A stretch of 25,791 nt of DNA. It comes from an uncultured Clostridia bacterium. Its GTDB lineage: Bacteria > Bacillota > Clostridia > RGIG6154. How positions within the stretch are numbered: the first letter of the stretch is position 1; each line of letters begins with the position of its first letter. The notes beneath the pieces were generated by a model. The model was not told the origin of the DNA, made no database searches, and saw only the letters and a program-made list of their open reading frames with translations. Position numbers and translations under genes: made by a program. The stretch spans positions 1-25,791 of the forward strand of contig CAKSDT010000012.1 in assembly GCA_934446135.1 (NCBI GenBank), in the 5' to 3' direction. Of this stretch, positions 7,690 through 15,000 are shown in pieces.

Positions 7690-9342
7690 TTATTCAATCT
7701 CCTTAATAAATTCTTCAAGTCTTTCCTTAACCTTATCTTTACCCAAAAGTTTTAAAATTCCGCAAAGATCGGGAGATTTCATTCTTCCGGTTACAGCAAC
7801 TCTTATAACAGAACTTACATCACCCACATGACCTTTGTAAGAATCCGGGTTTTGCTTGTATTCTTTAACTTCTCTTGCAAATCCGACTTTTTCGGCGAGG
7901 TCTTTTAATGAGTTAAACCATTCACTGTTATCAAGAGTTTCATCGTACATATCAATGTATAAAGAAGCAATTTGTTTCATATCTTCTTTTTGTAAATTCT
8001 CCGGATATTCATAACCTTTTTCTCTTATTTCATCAAACATATAAGAAAAATTCTGTCTTACTTCAGACCACTTTGCAATATCTTTTCTCGGCTTGTCCGG
8101 ATTTCTGTCAAGATTAAACAATCCGACGGAAAATTCTTTATCTTTTGTTAAAAGACCGTAAAGTTCCTTATCGTATACCTTCGCCCAGTCTGAGGCAAGG
8201 TTATATACCTTTTCGGCGTCATACGAGGCAATAACATTTTTACACATATCATTTAGTTTAACAAGGTCAAAAAGTCCGCCCGAATTGCTCATTTTTTTAA
8301 GTTCAAGTTTAAACTCCGTCCAATGTGCTTTTTTGTTTGCTTTTTTAAAATCTTCAAATGTGTAGTTTGCAAGGTTTAAGAGGTATTCCGTAACACCGTC
8401 GGCGGGGTAACCTTCTTCGGCATAATAGGTTACTGCGGCTTCAGGGTCCTTTCTTTTTGAAATTTTTCTTTTTCCGCCGCCGTCTTCTTTCATAATAGGT
8501 GCAATGTGTGCGTATTTAGGAGGCTTTAAACCCAAAACCTTAAACAATTGAAGATGTATCGGAACGGAAGAAATCCATTCATCACCTCTTATAACAAGGT
8601 TTGTTCTCATAAGGTGGTCATCAACAGCGTGTGCAAAATGATAGGTCGGAATTCCGTCCGATTTTAAGAGGACAATGTCTGTGATGTTTTCCGGCATCTC
8701 GATTTTTCCTCTTATTCCGTCGGAAAATGCAACTTTATATTCCGGATTTCCGGGAGATTTTAATCTCACGACAAATTCTTTTCCTGCTTTGATATTGCTT
8801 TCAATTTGTTCCAAGGTAAGATTTCGGCATTTTGCGAATTCCCCGTAATATCCGGGAAGCAACTTCTTATCTTCCTGGATTTTTCTTGTTTCACTCAGGT
8901 CATCTTCACTGCAAAAGCACGGATATGCAAGTCCCTTTTCAACAAGACTTTTGGCAAAAGACTGGTAAATGTCTTTTCTTTTGCTTTGCTGATAGGGCCC
9001 GTAAGTTCCCTTTTCTGTATCAAACTCAACAAATCCTTCAACAATTTTGATATCAAAACTAGTAAGTCCTTCAAGTATTCTGTCAATTCCGTGTTCAACT
9101 TCTCTTTTTTTGTCTGTATCTTCGATTCTTAAAAGAAATACACCGCCGCTTTGATGTGCAAGCCTTTCGGAAATAAGTGATGCAAAAAGTCCGCCAATAT
9201 GCAAAAAACCGGTAGGACTCGGTGCAAATCTTGTTACTTTTGCTCCCTCGGGCAACTCTCTTTCAGGATAAAGTTTTTCATAGTCATCGGGAGTCTTTGT
9301 TATTCCCGGAAACAGAAGTTCTGCAAGTTTTTTATAATCCAC
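7690..9342 (-). CDS. gltX: Glutamyl-tRNA synthetase
   Basis: Charges tRNA-Glu with glutamate. The best start is GTG at 9342, with GAGAGGA at 9352-9358 nine bases upstream; the frame continues to a TTG at 9360 that overlaps the ribosome binding site. The product is 550 residues, longer than the ~480 of Bacillus GluRS. It carries an N-terminal extension (~LAELLFPGITKTPDDYEKLYP) before the catalytic core, a form I associate with clostridial GluRS. Class I motifs: RFAPSPTGFLHIGG (HIGG at ~48-51) and KISKRKD (~293-299). The C-terminal helical part (from ~330) is the anticodon-binding region and is fairly divergent. First gene of the gltX-glnS-metG-tatD operon, with a sigma-A promoter 38-66 bp upstream. 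No T-box leader fits in the short upstream region. Confidence 0.95.
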   Translation of the reverse strand: MDYKKLAELLFPGITKTPDDYEKLYPERELPEGAKVTRFAPSPTGFLHIGGLFASLISERLAHQSGGVFLLRIEDTDKKREVEHGIDRILEGLTSFDIKIVEGFVEFDTEKGTYGPYQQSKRKDIYQSFAKSLVEKGLAYPCFCSEDDLSETRKIQEDKKLLPGYYGEFAKCRNLTLEQIESNIKAGKEFVVRLKSPGNPEYKVAFSDGIRGKIEMPENITDIVLLKSDGIPTYHFAHAVDDHLMRTNLVIRGDEWISSVPIHLQLFKVLGLKPPKYAHIAPIMKEDGGGKRKISKRKDPEAAVTYYAEEGYPADGVTEYLLNLANYTFEDFKKANKKAHWTEFKLELKKMSNSGGLFDLVKLNDMCKNVIASYDAEKVYNLASDWAKVYDKELYGLLTKDKEFSVGLFNLDRNPDKPRKDIAKWSEVRQNFSYMFDEIREKGYEYPENLQKEDMKQIASLYIDMYDETLDNSEWFNSLKDLAEKVGFAREVKEYKQNPDSYKGHVGDVSSVIRVAVTGRMKSPDLCGILKLLGKDKVKERLEEFIKEIE

Positions 9343-9379
9343 TAAACGACATCCTCTCAAATTTTTACATTATTATAAT

Positions 9380-9408
9380 ATTTTACTACAAATTGAACGG
9401 TTTGTCTA
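9380..9408 (-). promoter_or_regulatory. Promoter of the gltX-glnS-metG operon
   Basis: Read on the - strand: TAGACA (9408-9403), a 17-bp spacer, TAAAAT (9385-9380). Transcription would start near 9373, giving a leader of about 31 nt. The divergent PTS gene starts at 9501, so this 158-bp gap serves both directions. Confidence 0.65.
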
Positions 9409-9500
9409 TATTTTAACTAAAAATATATGCAAAAAATGAATAATTAACCTTAAAATTACACTTAATAAAGATATATCAGTTTTGAAAGGACGGATAACAA

Positions 9501-11519
9501 ATGAAAGATAAGGTTTTCGGAGTTCTTCAAAGAGTCGGGAGAAGTTTGATGCTGCCTATTGCAATACTTCCGGTTGCAGGACTGTTTTTGGGAATAGGCG
9601 GTTCGTTTACCAATCAAACCTTTATTGACACATATCATCTCACAAGTGTTCTGGGAGAGGGAACATTTCTTTATAAAATGCTGCTTGTGCTAAATGATGC
9701 AGGCAATGTTATTTTTACAAATTTACCGCTTATTTTTGCTATGGGTGTTTCGATAGGTATGGCAAAAAAAGAAAAAGATGTTGCGGCCCTTTCGGGTGCA
9801 ATTGCCTTTTTCATTATGCACGCTTCAATTGCCGCACTTGTTGCGTCCGGAAATAAAGTTCTTCCGCAAGGTTCAACTGCCGATGTTATGGGTATGACAT
9901 CACTTCAGGTAGGCGTATTTGGCGGCGTTATAGTAGGACTTGGCGTTGCCGCACTTCACAACAAATTTTATAAGATTGAACTTCCGCAGGTGCTCTCGTT
10001 TTTTGGCGGAACAAGATTCGTTCCGATAATTTCGGGGGTAGTCTATTTGTTTGTGGGAATACTTTTGTATTTTGTATGGCCTCCGATACAGACGGGTATA
10101 AATTCCCTCGGAAATTTTGTTTTAAAGACCGGATATCTGGGAACATGGATTTACGGAACATTGGAAAGGGGACTTATTCCTTTCGGACTTCATCATGTTT
10201 TTTATCTTCCGTTTTGGCAGACAGCACTTGGCGGAGCAGAAATGATAGGTGGAAAACTTGTCGAAGGAGCACAAAATATCTTTTTCGCAGAACTTTCTCA
10301 GCCTGATATTACACATTTTAATGTTGCCGCAACAAGATTTATGGCAGGCAAATTCCCGTTTATGATTTTCGGACTTCCGGGAGCGGCTCTTGCAATGTAT
10401 AAATGTGCAAAAAAAGAAAAACAAAAGGTTGCGGGCGGACTCTTGCTCTCAGCGGCGTTAACTTCCATGCTTACGGGTATTACAGAGCCGCTTGAGTTTA
10501 CTTTTTTGTTTATAGCACCGCTTCTTTATGCCGTGCACTGTGTGTTGGCGGGACTTTCGTTTATGTTTATGCACATTTTAAATGTCGGTGTGGGAATGAC
10601 TTTTTCAGGAGGAATAATTGACCTTATTCTGTTTGGCGTGCTTCAGGGAAATGCAAAAACAAACTGGCTCAATATAATTTGGGTAGGACTTATTTATTTT
10701 GTTGTCTATTATTTCTTGTTCAGATACCTTATTATAAAATTTAATTATAAGACTCCGGGAAGGGAAGAAGATAATCAGGAAACCAAACTTTATACAAGAA
10801 AAGATGTTCAGGAACGAAAAGCAAATGAGGGTATATCAAGACTCATAGTAGACGGATTGGGCGGAAATAGGAATATATCCGATGTTGACTGTTGTGCTAC
10901 AAGACTCAGAATTACTGTTAAAGATTCTTCGTTGGTATCGGAAAGCATATTAAAAAGTACAGGAGCATCGGGAGTTTTGATAAAAGGAAACGGTGTTCAG
11001 GTAGTATACGGACCTAAGGTTACCGTTATAAAATCGGAACTTGAGGACTATATTCAAAATACATCTGACAGTTTTGAACTTTATGCACCTCTTGACGGAA
11101 AAGTAATTCCGCTTGGGGATATTCCGGATGAGGTTTTTGCATCGGGTGCTGTCGGTGACGGTGTAGGAATCATTCCGTCTGACGGAATACTCTATGCTCC
11201 GTGCAGCGGCAAAATAACAAGCGTTGCGAAAACAGGGCATGCAATAGGCATCGTTTCGGATTTCGGTGCAGAGGTACTTCTTCATGTAGGAATAGATACA
11301 GTTAAACTTGAGGGCAGAAACTTCAAAACAAAAGTTAAACAGGGAAGTGTAGTTAAAAAAGGAGATGTGATTTTGGAATTTGATTTAAAGAGTATAGAAA
11401 ATGAAGGGTACGATACAACCACAGCAATTCTTGTTGTAAACAAAGATAACTTTAAAAAGATTTCTCCCGCAGCAATGGGAAAAATAACTGTGGGAGAGAC
11501 ACTTATCAAAATTAAATAG
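9501..11519 (+). CDS. PTS permease IICBA, glucose/N-acetylglucosamine family
   Basis: Phosphoenolpyruvate-dependent sugar uptake and phosphorylation at the membrane. ATG at 9501 with AAAGGA at 9485-9490. All three PTS domains are in one 672-residue chain. EIIC covers ~1-415, with about ten membrane segments and the conserved GITEPLEF at 326-333. EIIB covers ~440-520, with the phosphorylated Cys465 in DVDCCATRLR. EIIA covers ~525-672, with His595 in LLHVGIDTVKL as phosphoacceptor and His580 as its partner. The ATRFMAGKFPFMIFGLPGAA region resembles GlcNAc/glucosamine/glucose permeases; exact sugar cannot be read from sequence, so no symbol is given. It is monocistronic, divergent from gltX. Its stop overlaps the stop of the converging yitT. 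No RAT/antiterminator site or clear cre box was recognised upstream. Confidence 0.93.
   Translation: MKDKVFGVLQRVGRSLMLPIAILPVAGLFLGIGGSFTNQTFIDTYHLTSVLGEGTFLYKMLLVLNDAGNVIFTNLPLIFAMGVSIGMAKKEKDVAALSGAIAFFIMHASIAALVASGNKVLPQGSTADVMGMTSLQVGVFGGVIVGLGVAALHNKFYKIELPQVLSFFGGTRFVPIISGVVYLFVGILLYFVWPPIQTGINSLGNFVLKTGYLGTWIYGTLERGLIPFGLHHVFYLPFWQTALGGAEMIGGKLVEGAQNIFFAELSQPDITHFNVAATRFMAGKFPFMIFGLPGAALAMYKCAKKEKQKVAGGLLLSAALTSMLTGITEPLEFTFLFIAPLLYAVHCVLAGLSFMFMHILNVGVGMTFSGGIIDLILFGVLQGNAKTNWLNIIWVGLIYFVVYYFLFRYLIIKFNYKTPGREEDNQETKLYTRKDVQERKANEGISRLIVDGLGGNRNISDVDCCATRLRITVKDSSLVSESILKSTGASGVLIKGNGVQVVYGPKVTVIKSELEDYIQNTSDSFELYAPLDGKVIPLGDIPDEVFASGAVGDGVGIIPSDGILYAPCSGKITSVAKTGHAIGIVSDFGAEVLLHVGIDTVKLEGRNFKTKVKQGSVVKKGDVILEFDLKSIENEGYDTTTAILVVNKDNFKKISPAAMGKITVGETLIKIK
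11453..11495 (-). terminator. Possible yitT terminator nested in the PTS gene
   Basis: CTCCCGCAG (11463-11471... read on +) and CTGTGGGAG (ending 11495) form a 9-bp stem with one non-Watson-Crick position. On the - strand the hairpin is followed by AAATCTTTTT. It lies about 17 bases beyond the yitT stop, inside the coding sequence of the converging PTS gene. The loop is long (~15 nt), so this is tentative. Confidence 0.3.
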
Positions 11520-12357
11520 CACGAAAACCCCTGCCTATAATTTCATTTGTTGTTGTAATGATTATGAAGGCGTGAGGGTCGATAACTTTAATTCTCTTTC
11601 TTAATTTCACAGCCTCAATTCTCTTGCACACGGTGTGAATCATTGTTTTTTTCTTGCCGGTAAAATCACCGGTTGATACATTGGATGTAACACCGTGGTG
11701 CAGGGTTTTCATAATGTAATCTGAAACTTCTTCGTGCTTTTCGGTTACCACGACAAAATATTTAAAACTGTTAAGGGATTCTATTATTCCGTCAATTAAA
11801 AACGCCTTTGTGAAAAGTCCAAGCATTGAAAACAAACCTGTTCTTATCCCAAATACGAAAAATGAACTGAAAGCAATTAAAAAATCGCTTATAAGCAGTG
11901 CTTTGCCGACATCAAGGTTTGAATGCTTTTTTAATATTAAGGCAACTATATCTGTTCCGCCGGAACTTGCCGAGCCGTTAAATATAAATGCAGACCCTAT
12001 ACCGGTTAAAAGCATTGCATAACAAAACTCAAGAAAAGGCTGATCCGTAAGCGGAGAGGAAAGAGGTATTGCAATTTCAAACGCCCTTGTTAAAAGAGAG
12101 TATGCAAGAGAACAATATACGGTTCTAAGGCCTGTTTCTCTGCCGAGGAATGCAAAACCCACACACAAAAGCACAATATTTATCACAAGTATCCAAATTG
12201 CGGGCGTCATTATGGGAAAAATTTTACCTAAAACAGTTCCGAGACCGCTGACACCTCCGGTTGAAAATCCGTTCGGTATCTTAAAAAAGTATACACCCGA
12301 TGAAAGCATAATTATTCCGATATTAATATAAATATACTCTTTTATTTTAGCATTCAT
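11512..12357 (-). CDS. YitT-family membrane protein (DUF161 + DUF2179)
   Basis: The start is ATG at 12357, preceded by AGGAGGGG six bases upstream; an in-frame ATG 54 bases further up lies in the promoter region and is rejected. The product is 281 residues. The first ~200 hold five to six membrane segments with the family motifs NGFSTGGVSGLGTVLG and NGSASSGGTDIVALIL, which form the repeated YitT_membrane unit. The last ~65 residues are the soluble DUF2179 domain (ISTGDFTGKKKTMIHTVCKR-type region, ending in DPHAFIIITTTNEIIGRGF). The family is widespread in Firmicutes, often in several copies, and its transport or sensing role is not established. Its 3' end overlaps the PTS gene by 8 bp, tail to tail. 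It diverges from rsmA. Confidence 0.92.
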   Translation of the reverse strand: MNAKIKEYIYINIGIIMLSSGVYFFKIPNGFSTGGVSGLGTVLGKIFPIMTPAIWILVINIVLLCVGFAFLGRETGLRTVYCSLAYSLLTRAFEIAIPLSSPLTDQPFLEFCYAMLLTGIGSAFIFNGSASSGGTDIVALILKKHSNLDVGKALLISDFLIAFSSFFVFGIRTGLFSMLGLFTKAFLIDGIIESLNSFKYFVVVTEKHEEVSDYIMKTLHHGVTSNVSTGDFTGKKKTMIHTVCKRIEAVKLRKRIKVIDPHAFIIITTTNEIIGRGFRAI

Positions 12358-12376
12358 ATAACCCCTCCTAATACTA

Positions 12377-12405
12377 ATAATACAATTCTTTTTATCAAAA
12401 GTCAA
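12377..12405 (-). promoter_or_regulatory. Promoter of yitT
   Basis: On the - strand: TTGACT (12405-12400), exactly 17 bp, TATTAT (12382-12377). This is a near-consensus sigma-A promoter. Transcription would start near 12370, just ahead of the AGGAGGGG ribosome binding site, so the leader is very short. Its -35 box directly touches that of the rsmA promoter on the other strand. Confidence 0.75.
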
Positions 12406-12434
12406 TTGCATTTTTATTTATATTATGGTACAAT
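12406..12434 (+). promoter_or_regulatory. Promoter of rsmA
   Basis: TTGCAT (12406-12411), exactly 17 bp, TACAAT (12429-12434). Transcription would start near 12441, giving a ~29-nt leader with AAGGAGG at 12456-12462. The ATG at 12425 falls inside the spacer, so it cannot be the start codon for this transcript. Confidence 0.7.
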
Positions 12435-12469
12435 TTACTATATTTAATTTATGCGAAGGAGGTTGTTTC

Positions 12470-13315
12470 TTGAACGAAATAAAAGGAAAATCTCAGATAA
12501 ACGAAATAATGAAAAAATACGGACTTACATTCAGAAAAGGGTACGGTCAAAATTTTCTGTATGATTCAACATATTTGGATAATATAGTTGATTATGCAGA
12601 CCTTAATGAAGACGATACTGTACTCGAAATAGGTCCGGGACTTGGTGTTTTAACTTCAAGAATGGCAGTTAAAGCAAAAAAAGTAATTGCGGTTGAAATA
12701 GATTCGGATATTGTTCCTGTATTGTCGGAAATTTTATCGGAATATCAAAATGTAACAATAATAAACGAAGATGTTTTAAAAACAGATATAAATAAACTTC
12801 TTAAGGATGAAAAAAGTGTAAAGGTTGTTGCAAATCTGCCTTACTACATAACAACCCCCATAATAATGAAACTTTTGACAGAACTTAAAAATCTTGAAAG
12901 AATAGTAATAATGGTTCAAAAAGAGGTTGCCGAGAGGCTTACTGCACATCCGGGAAACAAAGAGTACGGTGCCATTACAGTTGCGGTGAATTATTATTCC
13001 GATTCAGAGTATCTTTTTACTGTTCCGTCGGGTGCATTTGTCCCCTCGCCAAAGGTAGATTCCGCAGTTGTAAAACTTACTTTCCCCAAAAATATTCCGG
13101 TGGTTGCGGAAGATGAAAAAATGTTTTTTGAAGTTGTAAAAGGTGCTTTTTCACAACGCAGAAAAACACTTTTAAATTCTCTTTCTTCATATTTTTCATC
13201 ACTGCCTAAAGAAAAAATCAGGGAAACACTCATTTCTTGCGGCATAAAGGAAAATGCAAGAGGCGAAACCTTGGATATTGATGATTTTATTAAACTTTCG
13301 GAAAACATAAAATAA
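12470..13315 (+). CDS. rsmA: 16S rRNA (adenine1518/1519-N6) dimethyltransferase
   Basis: RsmA (KsgA) dimethylates two adjacent adenines in helix 45 of 16S rRNA, using S-adenosylmethionine, late in 30S assembly. The start is TTG at 12470, seven bases after AAGGAGG; the upstream ATG at 12425 lies in the promoter spacer. The product is 281 residues, normal for the family. Signatures: GQNFL (26-30), the SAM-binding EIGPGLGVLT (53-62), VEIDSD, the catalytic NLPYYI (122-127) and FVPSPKVDSAVV. The C-terminal helical domain (GAFSQRRKTLLNSL) is typical. It is the first gene of a two-gene unit with the DUF421 gene, 55 bp downstream. Loss of this enzyme gives kasugamycin resistance in other bacteria. 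Confidence 0.96.
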   Translation: MNEIKGKSQINEIMKKYGLTFRKGYGQNFLYDSTYLDNIVDYADLNEDDTVLEIGPGLGVLTSRMAVKAKKVIAVEIDSDIVPVLSEILSEYQNVTIINEDVLKTDINKLLKDEKSVKVVANLPYYITTPIIMKLLTELKNLERIVIMVQKEVAERLTAHPGNKEYGAITVAVNYYSDSEYLFTVPSGAFVPSPKVDSAVVKLTFPKNIPVVAEDEKMFFEVVKGAFSQRRKTLLNSLSSYFSSLPKEKIRETLISCGIKENARGETLDIDDFIKLSENIK

Positions 13316-13340
13316 TAAATTGTTAAAAACTGCACATACT

Positions 13341-13368
13341 AACCAACAAGCAATACGAAAGGTTGGTT
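13341..13368 (+). promoter_or_regulatory. Hairpin presenting the DUF421 ribosome binding site
   Basis: AACCAAC (13341-13347) pairs perfectly with GTTGGTT (13362-13368). The 14-base loop contains most of the GAAAGG ribosome binding site (13357-13362), and the ATG follows three bases after the stem. Such a structure could tune translation of the DUF421 gene. Confidence 0.4.
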
Positions 13369-13370
13369 TT

Positions 13371-14075
13371 ATGGAGTATATAAAAGTAATATTAATGTCT
13401 TTGGGCTCATTAGTATTTTTGTTTCTTGTAATTAAACTCATAGGTAACAAATCAATATCCCAACTTAATATGTTTGACTATGTAAACGGAATAACGATAG
13501 GTTCTATTGCAGCAGATGCCGCAATTGCAGAACAAAAAGATTTTCCGTATTATCTTGTTGCTATGGCGGTTTACGGTGCGGTAATTTTTATTTTATCACT
13601 TATAACCAATAAATCTCCGGCAATGAGAAGACTTATAACAGGAAAGACAATTACACTTTTTGAGAATGGAAAAATTTATAAAGACAATCTTAAAAAGGCA
13701 AGGATAGATATTAACGAATTTCTCACCCAGGCGAGAGTTTCAGGCTTTTTTGATATTTCTCAGTTAAAGTATGCGTTTCTTGAACCCAACGGTGCGATAA
13801 CCTTTCTGGCAAATGAAAACTACAGGCCTATTGTTCCGGATGATGTTAAACTAAAAGTCAAAAAAGATGAAGTTTCATATACTTTGATATCTGATGGGAA
13901 AATATTAAGCGAAAACCTTAAAAAATCCGGGTTTGACGAAAAATGGCTGAGAGAAAATCTTATCAAAAGCGGAATAGGTCAGATTTCCGAAGTATTTTAT
14001 GCCTATTGTTCCGGAAATCAGTTTTATGCGTTTAAGACTGAAAATTCAAAAGACGACAATGATATATTTAACTGA
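13371..14075 (+). CDS. DUF421 (YetF-family) membrane protein
   Basis: ATG at 13371 with GAAAGG at 13357-13362; 234 residues. Three N-terminal membrane segments (~5-90) are followed by a cytoplasmic YetF-type domain. Family features include the N-terminal LNMFDYVNGITIGSIAA stretch, the SPAMRRLITGKTITLFENGKI segment and the DINEFLTQARVSGFFDISQLKYAFLEPNGAITF region, which match DUF421 proteins such as Bacillus YetF, YdfR and YrbG. Several Bacillus members are made during sporulation and some have been linked to spore germination. That would fit the position just ahead of spoIIGA, but this is inference. It is cotranscribed with rsmA and ends in a strong terminator at once after its stop codon. 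Confidence 0.88.
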   Translation: MEYIKVILMSLGSLVFLFLVIKLIGNKSISQLNMFDYVNGITIGSIAADAAIAEQKDFPYYLVAMAVYGAVIFILSLITNKSPAMRRLITGKTITLFENGKIYKDNLKKARIDINEFLTQARVSGFFDISQLKYAFLEPNGAITFLANENYRPIVPDDVKLKVKKDEVSYTLISDGKILSENLKKSGFDEKWLRENLIKSGIGQISEVFYAYCSGNQFYAFKTENSKDDNDIFN

Positions 14076-14104
14076 AAATCAGGGAATATTTCTCTGATTT
14101 TTTT
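14076..14104 (+). terminator. Rho-independent terminator of rsmA-DUF421
   Basis: AAATCAGGGA (14076-14085) pairs with TCTCTGATTT (14091-14100), one G-U pair, five-base loop, followed by a run of seven T's. It isolates spoIIGA from the upstream unit. Confidence 0.88.
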
Positions 14105-14115
14105 ATTTTGCCCGG

Positions 14116-14134
14116 AATGTCACGGTTTGACATT
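14116..14134. promoter_or_regulatory. Perfect inverted repeat over the spoIIGA -35 (candidate Spo0A or other operator)
   Basis: AATGTCA (14116-14122), five bases, TGACATT (14128-14134): a perfect 7-bp dyad that overlaps the TTGACA hexamer at 14127-14132. The right arm read on the - strand gives TGTCAAA, one base from the Spo0A box TGTCGAA; the left arm fits less well (TGTCACG). In Bacillus, Spo0A~P binds across the -35 region of spoIIG, so the position is as expected. Confidence 0.5.
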
Positions 14135-14159
14135 TTTTGTACTGTTTATGTGCTAATAT
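14127..14159 (+). promoter_or_regulatory. spoIIGA-sigE promoter with 21-bp spacer
   Basis: A consensus TTGACA (14127-14132) and a TAATAT (14154-14159) are 21 bp apart instead of 17. The Bacillus subtilis spoIIG promoter is known for the same oddity (22-bp spacing, sigma-A RNA polymerase, dependent on Spo0A~P). The match in gene context and spacing suggests the same control logic. Transcription would start near 14166, right before the AGAAGGTG ribosome binding site. Confidence 0.6.
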
Positions 14160-14175
14160 TAAGAAGGTGCTTAAA

Positions 14176-15000
14176 ATGACAGTTTACATAGATGTTTATT
14201 TTTTTAACAATTTTATAATAGATTTGTTTTTGATTTTACTAAGCGGTCTTGTTTTAAAAAGACAGATCAAATGCCGGAGAATCGTTGCGGCAGCACTTTT
14301 AGGTGCATTTTATTCCTGTGCAGCATATTTTGTTGATATATCTTATTTAAAACTGATTATAAGTATTGCAATGATAGTTATTTCTTTTAGATTAAAGTTC
14401 AAGGAATATGTAAAACAAACAGGAATCTTTTACATAACAAGTTATGTTTTTGCCGGAATTGTAATAAAGCTTATGCCTTTTGGAAGTGGAAATATTGCGG
14501 AATTTAATAATTCTATGTATCTCGTTATTCCTGAATTTGTTGTAATTGCGGCGGGTGTTACCTCTTTTTTGTTTTTGTATATTTTTTTAAACAGTGCAAT
14601 AAAAAAGAAAAGTCTTTCGGATTTTTACGGAAAAGCGGTTATTAAAAGCGGAGGCAGAAAGATATGTACAACAACATTTGCCGATTCCGGAAACAGTCTT
14701 ACAGATTATGTGACGGGACTTCCCGTCTGTATAATCTCATCTGTACTGTTTAAAAAACTTAAAAGAAGATGCGACCTGCTCGTACCGTGCATTACGGTGA
14801 ACGGTGAAAGTTATCTTGATGCCTTTATACCTGATGAGTTTATTTTTAACGGTAAAAAAATTAATGTTGTTTTGGCTGTGTCCAAAACTATAAATGACAG
14901 GGATTACGGGGTGCTTGCAAACAATGCACTATTGAAAGGGGAGAATGAAATTGTTATACCGCAAGATGATAGAATTTATAAAAATGACCTTTGCGGATAA
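14176..15000 (+). CDS. spoIIGA: Pro-sigma-E processing protease SpoIIGA
   Basis: Membrane-embedded aspartic protease of the sporulation septum that activates pro-sigma-E in the mother cell after a signal from the forespore (SpoIIR). ATG at 14176 follows AGAAGGTG; an earlier in-frame ATG at 14137 lies between the -35 and -10 and is rejected. The product is 274 residues (Bacillus: ~309). Residues 1-140 contain about five membrane segments, beginning with the typical VYIDVYFFNNFIIDLFLI. The C-terminal half is the protease domain, with the catalytic aspartate at residue 170 in FADSGNSLTDYVTGLPV. SpoIIGA is thought to work as a dimer, one Asp from each chain. Its last 56 bases overlap the start of sigE in another frame, so the protease and its substrate are translationally coupled. 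Confidence 0.95.
   Translation: MTVYIDVYFFNNFIIDLFLILLSGLVLKRQIKCRRIVAAALLGAFYSCAAYFVDISYLKLIISIAMIVISFRLKFKEYVKQTGIFYITSYVFAGIVIKLMPFGSGNIAEFNNSMYLVIPEFVVIAAGVTSFLFLYIFLNSAIKKKSLSDFYGKAVIKSGGRKICTTTFADSGNSLTDYVTGLPVCIISSVLFKKLKRRCDLLVPCITVNGESYLDAFIPDEFIFNGKKINVVLAVSKTINDRDYGVLANNALLKGENEIVIPQDDRIYKNDLCG

Noticed and set aside
9361..9500. T-box leader for gltX or RAT antiterminator for the PTS gene
   Set aside because: The gap is 158 bp at most and shows no specifier or antiterminator core, no terminator hairpin and no RAT consensus; candidate PTS promoters here were too weak to list.
12425..12469. Upstream ATG start for rsmA
   Set aside because: It lies between the -35 and -10 of a good promoter and has no ribosome binding site; the TTG at 12470 sits seven bases after AAGGAGG and gives the normal family length.
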